A stretch of DNA of 64,000 bases from Herbaspirillum hiltneri N3 (GTDB taxonomy: Bacteria > Pseudomonadota > Gammaproteobacteria > Burkholderiales > Burkholderiaceae_D): assembly GCF_001267925.1 (NCBI RefSeq), contig NZ_CP011409.1:1860001-1924000 (forward strand). The letters run 5' to 3'. The position numbers and the translations under genes are program-made. Shown piece by piece: positions 42,022 to 51,685 of the stretch. Position 1 is the first letter of the stretch, and the number at the start of each line of letters is the position of its first letter. Under the pieces are notes generated by a model. The model saw only the letters and a list, made by a program, of their open reading frames with translations, was not told the origin of the DNA and did not search any database.

Positions 42022-44109
42022 ATGTTATCCGCTTCCTACGATAGTTTACTTGTTGTTGTGTCACTGCTGGTGGCGGTGCTCGCCTCCTATACTGCTTTGG
42101 ACATGACCGAGCGGATCAATGCGACCCAGGAATATGCAGGTCGCTCCTGGTTGTTCGGCGGTGCTGTGGCGATGGGTATCGGCATCTGGTCGATGCATTT
42201 CGTCGGCATGCTCGCATTCCGCCTGCCCATCGATCTGGGCTATGACCCGTGGATTACCTTCCTGTCGCTGCTGATCGCGATCGGCGTCTCGGGCTTTGCG
42301 CTATGGATCGTCAGCCGTCCCGAGCTGCCGCTGCGCCGCCTGCTCAACAGTGCGCTGGTCATGGGCGTGGGCATCGCCTCGATGCACTACGCCGGCATGG
42401 CCGCCATGCTGATGACGCCGGGTATTCACTACGATCCTCTGCTCTTCGTTGCTTCCATCGCCATTGCCGTCGGCGCTTCAGGCGCGGCCTTGTGGATCGC
42501 GTTCCGCCTGCGCCGCAATACGCCGTACGTCAAATTGGCCCGCGCAGGCGCTGCGGTGGTGATGGGCGTGGCCATCGTCGGCATGCATTACACCGGCATG
42601 GCGGCGGCGAATTTCCCGGAGGGCAGTCTCTGCCTGGCCGTGCGCGACGGCGTCAGCCCGGGCTGGCTGGCGATCCTGATCATCGTCGTCACGTTGGCGG
42701 TGCTGACGATCGCCTTGCTGACTTCGCTGCTGGATGCGCGGCTGGAGTCGCGCACCGCCAAGCTGGCGCGTTCGCTGGCCGAAGCCAATGAAGAACTCAC
42801 GCAACTGGTCTTGCACGACAACCTGACCAAGCTGCCCAACCGCACGTTGCTGGATGACCGCCTCAATCAGGCCATCAACAAGGCGGCGCGCGAGCAGGGG
42901 CATTTCGCACTGATGTTTTGCGACCTTGATGGTTTCAAGGCGATCAACGATTCGCTCGGTCATCATGTCGGCGACCTGATGCTGGTGGAGGTGGCGCAAC
43001 GCGTCCACTCGATCATGCGCTCGCAGGATACGGTGGCCCGGCTGGGCGGCGACGAATTCGTGATGCTGGTGGATCTGAAGGATCCGGACGATGCGGTGAC
43101 GGTCGCGGACAAGCTGGTCAAGATCATCAACCAGCCCTTCCATATCGAAAAGCACGAGCTGCGCGTCTCGGCCAGCATCGGCATCGCGATCTATCCGGAG
43201 GACGGCAGCAGCCGCCACGACCTGGTGATCAACGCCGACGCCGCCATGTACCACACCAAGCGCAGCGGTCGCAACGGCTACCATTTCTTTGAAGCGTCGA
43301 TGAACGTCAATGCGCACAACCAGTTGCAATGGCTGCAAGACCTGCGCCTGGCGCTGGAGCGCAACGAATTCCTCCTGCATTATCAGCCCAAGTACAATTC
43401 GCCGAACGGCCCGGTGCTGGGCGCCGAAGCCTTGCTGCGCTGGCAGCATCCGGTGCATGGACTGGTGGGGCCGGATGAGTTCATCGGCTTGGCCGAACGT
43501 TCCGGGTTGATTGTGCCGATCGGCGCATGGGTGCTCGATGAAGCTTGCCGCCAGATGAAGACCTGGTACGACATCGGCCACGAAGACTGGAAGATTGCGG
43601 TCAACCTGTCGGCGCTGCAGTTTGCCCAAATCGACCTGATCGATCTGGTGAAAGAGACGCTGGCGCGCCATGATCTGCCGGCGCGCTGCCTGACGCTGGA
43701 AGTCACCGAGTCCACCGCGATGCACGATGCCGAGAGCAGTCTCAAGACGCTGCAGCAGATCGCCGATCTCGGGGTGGATATTTCGATCGACGATTTCGGC
43801 ACCGGCTATTCAAGCCTGCTCTATTTGAAGCGCCTGCCAGCCAACGAGCTCAAGATTGATCGCGGCTTCGTGCGCGACCTCAGCGACGGCAATGATGACG
43901 CGGCCATCATCTCGGCCATCGTGGCGCTGGGCCGCACGCTCAATTTGCGCATCGTCGCGGAAGGCGTGGAAACCACCAAGCAGCAGACCTTCCTGACTTC
44001 GGTCGGTTGCGACGCGTTGCAGGGTTACCTCATGGGCCGGCCGATGCCGCCGGACAAATTCATCGAGGCGACTTCCAACCTGGTGAAGAACACCGCGCAT
44101 ACGTCCTGA
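42022..44109 (+). CDS. MHYT-GGDEF-EAL cyclic-di-GMP signalling protein
   Basis: This 695-residue inner-membrane protein has a seven-helix MHYT sensor domain with three internal motifs (WSMHFVGML, SMHYAGMAA, GMHYTGMAA) thought to bind copper, oxygen or similar ligands. A GGDEF domain follows (RLGGDEFVML near residue 345, with the RSQD inhibitory site five residues upstream), then an EAL domain with intact EALLRW, EVTES and DDFGTGYSSL motifs. Both catalytic sites look intact, so it may make and break cyclic-di-GMP under sensor control. It stands alone with its own promoter region. Confidence 0.92.
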   Translation: MLSASYDSLLVVVSLLVAVLASYTALDMTERINATQEYAGRSWLFGGAVAMGIGIWSMHFVGMLAFRLPIDLGYDPWITFLSLLIAIGVSGFALWIVSRPELPLRRLLNSALVMGVGIASMHYAGMAAMLMTPGIHYDPLLFVASIAIAVGASGAALWIAFRLRRNTPYVKLARAGAAVVMGVAIVGMHYTGMAAANFPEGSLCLAVRDGVSPGWLAILIIVVTLAVLTIALLTSLLDARLESRTAKLARSLAEANEELTQLVLHDNLTKLPNRTLLDDRLNQAINKAAREQGHFALMFCDLDGFKAINDSLGHHVGDLMLVEVAQRVHSIMRSQDTVARLGGDEFVMLVDLKDPDDAVTVADKLVKIINQPFHIEKHELRVSASIGIAIYPEDGSSRHDLVINADAAMYHTKRSGRNGYHFFEASMNVNAHNQLQWLQDLRLALERNEFLLHYQPKYNSPNGPVLGAEALLRWQHPVHGLVGPDEFIGLAERSGLIVPIGAWVLDEACRQMKTWYDIGHEDWKIAVNLSALQFAQIDLIDLVKETLARHDLPARCLTLEVTESTAMHDAESSLKTLQQIADLGVDISIDDFGTGYSSLLYLKRLPANELKIDRGFVRDLSDGNDDAAIISAIVALGRTLNLRIVAEGVETTKQQTFLTSVGCDALQGYLMGRPMPPDKFIEATSNLVKNTAHTS

Positions 44110-44372
44110 TTTTTTCCTGACTTCCTTCAACCTCGCCGATGGATCGATTTCCGGCGAGGTCTTTCCCTCCGGCAAAAATCGTCGCCCAGCCGGCGATCGC
44201 CGCCGTGTTGTCGAGCGTCAACGCAAGCCCCGCAAGCACTGAACAGACACGACAGTCACACGCTGTTCCACGCATTCAAGCCTTTCGTCCCGGAGCATTA
44301 TGGAGAGTATGTGGCCGCCTGAGCCATGACTACATATCAACATTTGCCTGACCAGAATGGCAGGGGGACAAC

Positions 44373-46004
44373 ATGAACGTGATTGGAAACATGAAGATCG
44401 GCAAGCGTCTCGGACTGGGCTTCGCCATCATCTTGGCGCTCTCCGTCCTGATTGCCGTGATCGGCGTCTGGCGTTTGCAAAGTGTGGCCAGGGCGACGCA
44501 AGCCATGATGGACGTGCCGCTGGCCAAGGAACGCATGATCGGCGACTGGTATCGGCACACCTATGCCGGCATTCGCCGCACCATTGCCGTAGCCAAGAGT
44601 TCCGATCCCAGCCTGTCGGCTTTCTTCAAGCCGGAGACCGACGAAGCCACGCGTATTTCCGGCGATCTGCAAAAGAAGATTGCCGAACTGATCGCCAGCG
44701 ATGAAGAAAAGAAGTTGTACGACAAAATCATGGCGCTGCGCAAAGTCTATCTGTCGTCCCGCGACATTATCTATAAAGCCAAGAACGAGCCCGGCGCCGA
44801 CCCGGCCATGATCGCCGCTGCGCTGGAAAAGGACTTTTTGCCGGCAGCGAAGAACTATTCGACGGAAGTGGAAAACCTGCTTGCGCTGCAACGCAAGACC
44901 ATCGATCAACTCAATGAGCATGTGGCGGAAATCGCTACGCAAAGCGCCAACCTGCTGATCGTGCTGGAAGTGCTGGCGCTGGCGCTGGGCATCACCTGCG
45001 CCTGGTATCTGACGACCGGCATCACGCGGCCGCTGAACACGGCCGTCGGCATCTCACGCCGTGTCGCGGAAGGCGACCTGTCGGTGGAGATCGCGGTGAC
45101 AACCAAGGATGAAGCCGGCCAGTTGCTGCAAGCGCTCAAGGACATGAACATCAGCCTGCGCAATATCGTGGGCAACGTGCGTACCGGTACCGACACCATC
45201 GCCACGGCATCCAGCCAGATCGCCAGCGGCAATCTTGATTTGTCGAATCGCACCGAGCAGCAGGCCGGCTCGCTGGAAGAGACCGCGTCGGCGATGGAGC
45301 AGCTGACCTCGACCGTCAAGCAGAACGCCGACAACGCACGCCAGGCCAACCAGCTGGCGGTTTCGGCATCGGAAGTAGCGATCCAGGGCGGCAGCGTGGT
45401 GGGGCAGGTGATCAATACGATGAGCGCCATCAACGATTCGTCCAAGAAGATCGTCGACATCATCAGCGTGATCGACGGCATCGCTTTCCAGACCAATATC
45501 CTGGCCTTGAATGCGGCGGTGGAAGCGGCGCGCGCCGGCGAACAAGGGCGCGGTTTTGCTGTGGTGGCGTCCGAAGTGCGCAGCCTGGCACAACGCTCTT
45601 CCGCTGCGGCGAAAGAAATCAAGACGCTGATCGATGATTCCGTCTCCAAGGTCGACGTCGGCAGCAAGCTGGTGGGCCAGGCCGGATCGACCATGGAAGA
45701 AGTCGTCTCCAGCGTCAAGCGCGTCACCGATATCGTCGGCGAAATCAGTTCGGCCAGCCAGGAGCAAAGCACCGGCATCGAAGAGGTCAATCGCGCGATC
45801 GCACAAATGGATGAAAGCACGCAGCAGAATGCCGCGCTGGTCGAGGAAGCTGCCGCTGCCGCGCAATCACTGCAGGAACAAGCCGGCAAGCTGGCGGAAC
45901 TGGTCAGCGTATTCAATATCGGCAATACCGCAGGCCTGTCAGCGCCTGCAGCAAAGACTTTGCGACGCACGGTTGATATCAATCCGGCGCCGCGTCTGGG
46001 GTAA
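44373..46004 (+). CDS. Methyl-accepting chemotaxis protein
   Basis: This 543-residue receptor has a first membrane helix (residues 13-32), a periplasmic four-helix bundle of about 155 residues, a second helix ([20 protein letters not shown]), a HAMP domain and a long cytoplasmic signalling hairpin with the tip [33 protein letters not shown]. Methylation-helix patterns flank the tip. There is no C-terminal NWETF-type pentapeptide; the chain ends INPAPRLG. Ligand unknown. It starts behind GGGGGACAAC. Confidence 0.92.
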   Translation: MNVIGNMKIGKRLGLGFAIILALSVLIAVIGVWRLQSVARATQAMMDVPLAKERMIGDWYRHTYAGIRRTIAVAKSSDPSLSAFFKPETDEATRISGDLQKKIAELIASDEEKKLYDKIMALRKVYLSSRDIIYKAKNEPGADPAMIAAALEKDFLPAAKNYSTEVENLLALQRKTIDQLNEHVAEIATQSANLLIVLEVLALALGITCAWYLTTGITRPLNTAVGISRRVAEGDLSVEIAVTTKDEAGQLLQALKDMNISLRNIVGNVRTGTDTIATASSQIASGNLDLSNRTEQQAGSLEETASAMEQLTSTVKQNADNARQANQLAVSASEVAIQGGSVVGQVINTMSAINDSSKKIVDIISVIDGIAFQTNILALNAAVEAARAGEQGRGFAVVASEVRSLAQRSSAAAKEIKTLIDDSVSKVDVGSKLVGQAGSTMEEVVSSVKRVTDIVGEISSASQEQSTGIEEVNRAIAQMDESTQQNAALVEEAAAAAQSLQEQAGKLAELVSVFNIGNTAGLSAPAAKTLRRTVDINPAPRLG

Positions 46005-46019
46005 TCGGGGGTGGGGAGC

Positions 46020-46052
46020 AGCCGTCGCCTTTACCGGCGACGGCTTTTTTTT
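46020..46052 (+). terminator. Rho-independent terminator of the chemoreceptor gene
   Basis: GCCGTCGCC and GGCGACGGC form a perfect stem followed by eight T. Confidence 0.9.
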
Positions 46053-46077
46053 GCGCTGAATATTCTCAAGGCCTGGT

Positions 46078-46527
46078 TCAGGCCGTGCACTCGGCACGGT
46101 AGTTCTCCGTCGCGCGCTGGCTCTTGCGCCGGGCTTTTTCGATGGTCTTGACCGGCGCATTGCGCAGATCGTCTTCCGCCCAGGCTTTGCGTTGCGCTAG
46201 TTGGGCGCATTTCCTTTTCTGCTTTTCGGCGACCAGTCTGGCGCGCGCATCTTCGCGCTCCTGTTTTTCGCGTTGCCGGCTCAGCCGCTTGTCCTCGGCG
46301 GCACGGCTTTTGTCGAGGCGTTGCTGGACGGCCTTGTCTTTGGCGGCGGCCACCGGCGCCGGGCTCTTTACGCCGCGCGCGTCCTCGAGGGCGACGCTCT
46401 TGCCGTTGGCGCAGGCGGCGTCGCTGTACGTGACCTGGCCGTCGCCTTCGCATTTATAGATCGCCCAGGCGGGCATGGTGGACAGCAGCAAGGGCAATGC
46501 AAGCAAGGGCAGACGGGAAAATGGCAT
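46078..46527 (-). CDS. DUF4124-type secreted protein
   Basis: This 149-residue protein has a signal peptide (LPLLALPLLLSTMPAWA), directly followed by the DUF4124 motif IYKCEGDGQVTYSDAACANGK with two conserved Cys. Residues 60-140 are a highly charged Lys/Arg/Glu helix, probably a coiled coil, ending with a single Cys. The start MPFSRLPLL at 46527 gives a clean signal peptide. Function unknown; DUF4124 proteins are common periplasmic or envelope proteins in betaproteobacteria. Confidence 0.8.
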   Translation of the reverse strand: MPFSRLPLLALPLLLSTMPAWAIYKCEGDGQVTYSDAACANGKSVALEDARGVKSPAPVAAAKDKAVQQRLDKSRAAEDKRLSRQREKQEREDARARLVAEKQKRKCAQLAQRKAWAEDDLRNAPVKTIEKARRKSQRATENYRAECTA

Positions 46528-46602
46528 AGGCGAAACTCCTGGCGGTGGAGACGGAATTTTTCGGGATTTTTCGGAATTCTCGATCGCCGCCATCGGCTGC
46601 GG

Positions 46603-48033
46603 TCAGAGCACTTTGCCGGGATTCATCAGCGCGTGAGGATCCAGCGCCTGTTTGATGGCGCGCATAAGCCGGAGTTCTACCGGTGATTTATAACGCAGGA
46701 TTTCCTCACGTTTGAGCGCACCGAGTCCGTGTTCGGCCGAGATCGAGCCACCGAATTTGTCGACGCTGTCGTGCACCGCGCGGTTGATGGCCGGCTGTTC
46801 GAGGATGAAGTCGGTGTCCTTGATGCCGGGCGGCGGCGAGACGTTGTAGTGCAGGTTGCCGTCGCCGAGATGGCCGAAGGTGACCATGCGGCAGCCGGGC
46901 GATGCCTGTTGCACCAGCACGTCGGTGACGCGGATGAATTCACCGATGCGCGAGATCGGCACCGAAATGTCGTGCTTGATGTTCTTGCCTTCGTGCGCCT
47001 GCGCCATGGAGATGAGCTCGCGCAATTGCCACAGCGCTTTCGATTGCGCGATCGAAGAGGCGATGACGGCGTCATCGATCAGTTCCTGTTCCAGCGCCAG
47101 TCCGATCACGGCTTCGAACATTTCCGAGGCATGGACTTCGGATTCGCTGTCCGATAATTCCAGCAGTACGTACTGCGGATGCAGGCGGTCGAACGGCGCG
47201 CGATGCGGTGGAAAATGTTTGGCAACCAGCTGCATGCAAAAATCCGACATCAACTCGAATCCGGTCAGCGCCGCGCCGCACTGCGCCTGCGCCAGGCTGA
47301 GCAGGCGCAGCGCGTGATCCGGCGTGCGCAGCGCGGCCAGCGCCGTGACCTGCGCCTTGGGTTGGGGGAACAGTTTGACGACGGCGGCGGTGATGATGCC
47401 TAGCGTGCCTTCGGCGCCGATGAACAGATCGCGCAGATCGTAGCCGGTGTTGTCCTTGCGCAGGCCGCGCAGGCTGCTCATGATCTCGCCTTCCGCCGTG
47501 ACGACTTCCAGGCCCAGGCACAGTTCGCGCGTATTGCCGTAGCGCAGGACCGCAGTGCCGCCGGCGTTGGTCGACAGGTTACCGCCGATGGTGCAGCTGC
47601 CTTCCGCCGCCAGCGACAGCGGGAACAGCCGCTGTTGCGCAGCGGCAGCCTGCTGGATGTTTTGCAGGATGCAGCCGGCTTCGACCGTCATGGTGTTGTT
47701 GACCGGATCGACCGCGCGGATGCGATTGAGGCGCGTCAGCGACAGCACCACGGCCTTGCCGCTGGTGTCGGGCACGCTGCCCAGCACCAGGCCGGTATTG
47801 CCGCCCTGCGGAACGATCGGCACCAGATGCCGGGCGCACAGCTTGACCACGGTGGCGACCTCTTCGGTGCTGCCCGGCCGCAGCACGGCCAGCGCGCGGC
47901 CGGTGTAGCGGCCGCGCTGGTCGGTCAGGTAGCCGGCGGTGTCGGCATCGGCAGTCAGGAAGTGGGCGATGCCGATGGCGTCGCGGCAGGCCTGCAGGAA
48001 ATCTTGCCGGAAATCTTGTTGTGCTGCAGTCAT
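46603..48033 (-). CDS. FAD-linked oxidase (D-lactate/2-hydroxyglutarate dehydrogenase or GlcD-like)
   Basis: This 476-residue flavoprotein of the vanillyl-alcohol oxidase/PCMH family has the FAD-binding segments RPGSTEEVATVVKLC, VPQGGNTGLVLGSVPD and GGNLSTNAGGTAVLRYGNTRELCLGLEVV, and a C-terminal substrate domain ending SAEHGLGALKREEI. Such enzymes oxidise D-2-hydroxy acids and pass electrons to cytochrome c or quinone. The start MTAAQQDFR at 48033 is family-like. It lies 23 bp after the DUF2069 gene on the same strand, so it may be the last gene of a wrbA-DUF2069-oxidase operon. Confidence 0.85.
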   Translation of the reverse strand: MTAAQQDFRQDFLQACRDAIGIAHFLTADADTAGYLTDQRGRYTGRALAVLRPGSTEEVATVVKLCARHLVPIVPQGGNTGLVLGSVPDTSGKAVVLSLTRLNRIRAVDPVNNTMTVEAGCILQNIQQAAAAQQRLFPLSLAAEGSCTIGGNLSTNAGGTAVLRYGNTRELCLGLEVVTAEGEIMSSLRGLRKDNTGYDLRDLFIGAEGTLGIITAAVVKLFPQPKAQVTALAALRTPDHALRLLSLAQAQCGAALTGFELMSDFCMQLVAKHFPPHRAPFDRLHPQYVLLELSDSESEVHASEMFEAVIGLALEQELIDDAVIASSIAQSKALWQLRELISMAQAHEGKNIKHDISVPISRIGEFIRVTDVLVQQASPGCRMVTFGHLGDGNLHYNVSPPPGIKDTDFILEQPAINRAVHDSVDKFGGSISAEHGLGALKREEILRYKSPVELRLMRAIKQALDPHALMNPGKVL

Positions 48034-48056
48034 GATGAATGATGAGGTCTGGAGCG

Positions 48057-48461
48057 CTATTGCGAAGCCTTCCGGATGGCCTGGCGGGCGATTTCCTTGG
48101 CGGCTTTCTTGTAGGGAGCCAGGTACAGGATCGCGCACAGGAAATACACGCAGCTGATCGCGACTTCAACCCAGCCGAGCGTGATCGACGTGGCGACGCG
48201 GTCGCTGGTGGCGCGCACGATGCCTTCGGTGAAGTACAGCAGGATCAGCATCGACGACCATTGCATGGTGTAGACGTCGCGCTTGAGCACGCCGCGCAGC
48301 GGGAACAGCAGCGGAATCACCTTGAGCACCATCCACGAACCGCCCGGCCGCAGCGGCGCCAGCACCAGTTCCCAGGCCACGCAGAGGATGATCAGCGCGA
48401 CCAGGCTGGCGGCGGCGCCGAGGTGGAAGATGCGAAAACGATGCGTGCTCAGGGTGCTCAT
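48057..48461 (-). CDS. DUF2069 membrane protein
   Basis: This 134-residue protein has four predicted membrane helices and the conserved short loops WELVLAPLRPGGSWMVLKVIPLLFPLRGVL and YTMQWSSMLILLYFTEGIVRA of the DUF2069 family. The function is unknown. Its ATG directly abuts the TGA of the upstream wrbA gene, so the two are translationally coupled, an arrangement also common in related genomes. Confidence 0.85.
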   Translation of the reverse strand: MSTLSTHRFRIFHLGAAASLVALIILCVAWELVLAPLRPGGSWMVLKVIPLLFPLRGVLKRDVYTMQWSSMLILLYFTEGIVRATSDRVATSITLGWVEVAISCVYFLCAILYLAPYKKAAKEIARQAIRKASQ

Positions 48462-49199
<738 letters not shown>

Positions 49200-49216
49200 T
49201 TACTTTTCTGAAACCC

Positions 49217-50530
49217 ATGCAGGGCTTGTCTCGTACCCAGTTGCGTGATTTGTTCCGGTTCGCCGCCAAGCGGCTGAGCGACGATCGCTTGCCGCAGGTG
49301 GCGGGCAGCCTGACGTTTACCACCATCCTGTCGCTGGTGCCGCTACTGACCATTGCGCTGGCGATCTTCACCGCCTTCCCGCTGTTCAGCACGTTCCGCT
49401 CGGCGCTGGAGGCCTATTTCGTCCAGAGCCTGATGCCCAAGGGCGTGGCCAGCACCATTCTCGGTTACCTGAACCAGTTCTCGTCCAAGTCCGCGCGCTT
49501 GTCGGCGGTCGGCGGCGTCGCGCTGATCCTGACGTCGGTGCTGACCATGGCGACCATCGACCGCGTGTTCAACCAGATCTGGCGCGTCAAGAAGTCGCGC
49601 CCCTTGCTGCAGCGCATCCTGGTGTACTGGGCCATCATTACGCTCGGTCCCTTGCTGATCGGGATTTCCATCAGCGTGACTTCGTACCTGTATTCCGCCA
49701 CCAATGGAGTGGTCACCAGCGTGCCGCTCATCGGCGCCAGTTTTTACACGCTGGTGTCAGTGCTGCTGACGACCAGCGCATTCACGCTGCTGTACATCGC
49801 CGTGCCGAATCAATGGGTGGACTGGCGTGACGCGGTCTGGGGCGGCTTGCTGGCGGGCGTGGGGGTGGAAATCGCCAAGCGCCTGTTTGCCAGCTATGTC
49901 ATGAAATTCCCGACCTACACGATGGTGTACGGGACAGTGGCGGCCTTGCCGATTTTCCTGCTGTGGATTTACATGCTGTGGATGATCACGCTGGTCGGCG
50001 CGCTGGTAACGGCAGCGCTGCCGATCGTGCGTTACGAGCGCTGGTGGCACGTGGCGTCGCCGGGCAGCGAATTCATCGACGCCATGAAAGTGCTGAAGAT
50101 CTTGCATGAAGCGCGCGCCAACGGCGAGTCGGCGAAGGTGGATGCCGGTCTGCTGCGCACGCGTACGCACCTCGGGCTGGAGGAGCTGCAGACTTTGTTG
50201 CAGAAGATGCTCGAAGCGGGCTGGGTCGGTTCCCTCAAAGGCGAGGCGCCGCGCCTGTCGGCCTGGAACAAACGCCTGGCCGACGGCCTGGACCGCTGGA
50301 CATTGCTGATCAATCCCGAGTCACTGAAGCTGGTGGACGTGTATCGCCTGTTCGTGTTCGACAGCGCCACCCATGCCGGGGAAGACCAGCAACTGGTCAA
50401 CCGCGTTGAAAGTGCGGTGTCGCAGGTGCTGGATCAGACGCTGGCGTCCTATTTCTCGGAAGGCGCGCAGGCGCCCGATTTGCGTGAAGTCGCGGCCCCG
50501 GCGCCGGTCGGCGTGGGTACCGGGCGCTGA
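49217..50530 (+). CDS. YihY/BrkB family inner-membrane protein
   Basis: This 437-residue protein has six membrane helices in the first 280 residues and a cytoplasmic C-terminal domain resembling a winged helix. The family markers RLPQVAGSLTFTTILSLVPLLTIALA and FLLWIYMLWMITLVGALVTA are clear. Once mis-named ribonuclease BN, the family is now seen as of unknown, possibly transport-related, function. The start MQGLSRTQLRDLF at 49217 fits the family; a GTG at 49145 is in frame. Confidence 0.88.
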   Translation: MQGLSRTQLRDLFRFAAKRLSDDRLPQVAGSLTFTTILSLVPLLTIALAIFTAFPLFSTFRSALEAYFVQSLMPKGVASTILGYLNQFSSKSARLSAVGGVALILTSVLTMATIDRVFNQIWRVKKSRPLLQRILVYWAIITLGPLLIGISISVTSYLYSATNGVVTSVPLIGASFYTLVSVLLTTSAFTLLYIAVPNQWVDWRDAVWGGLLAGVGVEIAKRLFASYVMKFPTYTMVYGTVAALPIFLLWIYMLWMITLVGALVTAALPIVRYERWWHVASPGSEFIDAMKVLKILHEARANGESAKVDAGLLRTRTHLGLEELQTLLQKMLEAGWVGSLKGEAPRLSAWNKRLADGLDRWTLLINPESLKLVDVYRLFVFDSATHAGEDQQLVNRVESAVSQVLDQTLASYFSEGAQAPDLREVAAPAPVGVGTGR

Positions 50531-50547
50531 GTAGCGTCCGCCGGAGT

Positions 50548-50868
50548 TCAGAACGATATCTGCCCGGTCAATATCTGCCAGTACATCACCCAGTCGCCCA
50601 TGAAGGAGTAGAGCGGCTGCCGAAAGCTGGCCGGGCGGTTCTTCTCGAAGCGGAAATGGCCGACCCAGGCAAAGCCGTAGCCGCACAGGACCGCCGCCGC
50701 CAGCCACCAGAAATTGTGCGTCAGCAGCAACATGCCCAGGCAGAGAAGCGCCAGCGTGGAGCCGGCAAAATGCAGCTGGCGGCAGGTGCGGTTCGAATGT
50801 TCGCTCAGGTAGCTCAGGTAGAACTCGTCGAAGCTGGTGTATTTGTCATGATGCAGAACGGTGGGCAT
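50548..50868 (-). CDS. DUF962/Mpo1-like membrane protein
   Basis: This 106-residue protein has two to three membrane segments and conserved His/Glu-rich motifs YLSEHSNRTCRQLHFAGS and GYGFAWVGHFRFEKNRPASF, which match the DUF962 family. Yeast Mpo1 of this family is an iron-dependent dioxygenase of 2-hydroxy fatty acids; the His residues that would bind iron are present. Bacterial function is not established. Convergent with the BrkB gene. Confidence 0.85.
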   Translation of the reverse strand: MPTVLHHDKYTSFDEFYLSYLSEHSNRTCRQLHFAGSTLALLCLGMLLLTHNFWWLAAAVLCGYGFAWVGHFRFEKNRPASFRQPLYSFMGDWVMYWQILTGQISF

Positions 50869-51085
50869 GCTGGTCTCCTGTGTTCCTGTGATTTCAGAGT
50901 AGGCCCTGGCGCCGGCGGAATCAATGAAAAAATTTCATTTTCGTCATCGCTTTACGATTGTGGGTCGTCGCCAAACCTCGTACCATGCATATACCGCCAT
51001 TGTTTGTGGATTTTTGCTCTCGCATGGGCTACATTCCGGACAGGAGCCCGACGCTCCATGGCTACAATAACTTAAGGATGACACC

Positions 51086-51535
51086 ATGAAAGTCTCTGAA
51101 ATTCTTAAAGTCAAAGGCAACATTCTCTTCACCGTGACCCCTGACACGCCGATTGCGGATGCCGTAGACGCGATGGCCGAGAAAGACATTGGCTCCCTGG
51201 TTGTCATGGAATTCGGCGAGCTGGTCGGCATGCTGACCTTCCGCGAAGTCCTCAAGACGCTGCAGGACAACAAAGGCTCGGTAGGAACGAGCAGCGTGCG
51301 CAAGCACATGGACGATCATCCGATCACCGTCACGCCCGACACCGACCTCAACGAAGTGCGCCGCATCATGCTCGAAAAGCACGCGCGCTACGTGCCGGTC
51401 ATGGAAGCCAAGACGCTGCTGGGCGTGATGTCGTTCTACGACGTCGCCAAGGCGGTGCTGGATGCACAGGGCTTCGAGAACAAGATGCTCAAGGCCTATA
51501 TCCGCGACTGGCCGGCGGAAGAAGAGAATAGCTAA
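51086..51535 (+). CDS. CBS-domain pair protein
   Basis: This 149-residue protein consists of two CBS motifs in tandem (residues about 5-60, GNILFTVTPDTPIADAVDAMAEKDIGSLVVM; and about 72-130, MDDHPITVTPDTDLNEVRRIMLEKHARYVPVM) with no catalytic partner domain. Such stand-alone proteins bind adenine nucleotides and regulate unknown partners. It starts behind AAGGATGACACC and is followed by a strong terminator. Confidence 0.9.
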   Translation: MKVSEILKVKGNILFTVTPDTPIADAVDAMAEKDIGSLVVMEFGELVGMLTFREVLKTLQDNKGSVGTSSVRKHMDDHPITVTPDTDLNEVRRIMLEKHARYVPVMEAKTLLGVMSFYDVAKAVLDAQGFENKMLKAYIRDWPAEEENS

Positions 51536-51585
51536 GCCAGCCGCAGGCGGCCCTGCAGGCGCACAACCTGCCGCCGCCCGCCAGA

Positions 51586-51617
51586 GAAACCGTTCATGCC
51601 GCCATGAACGGTTTTTT
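51586..51617 (+). terminator. Rho-independent terminator after the CBS gene
   Basis: AAACCGTTCATG and CATGAACGGTTT form a perfect 12-bp stem with a 4-nt loop and end in a run of T. Confidence 0.92.
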
Positions 51618-51685
51618 GTTGTCCGAACAGGCATGTCCTTGTTCGCTGATCCGATCCTCTTCCAGATTTCGTTCTCTTTCATTTC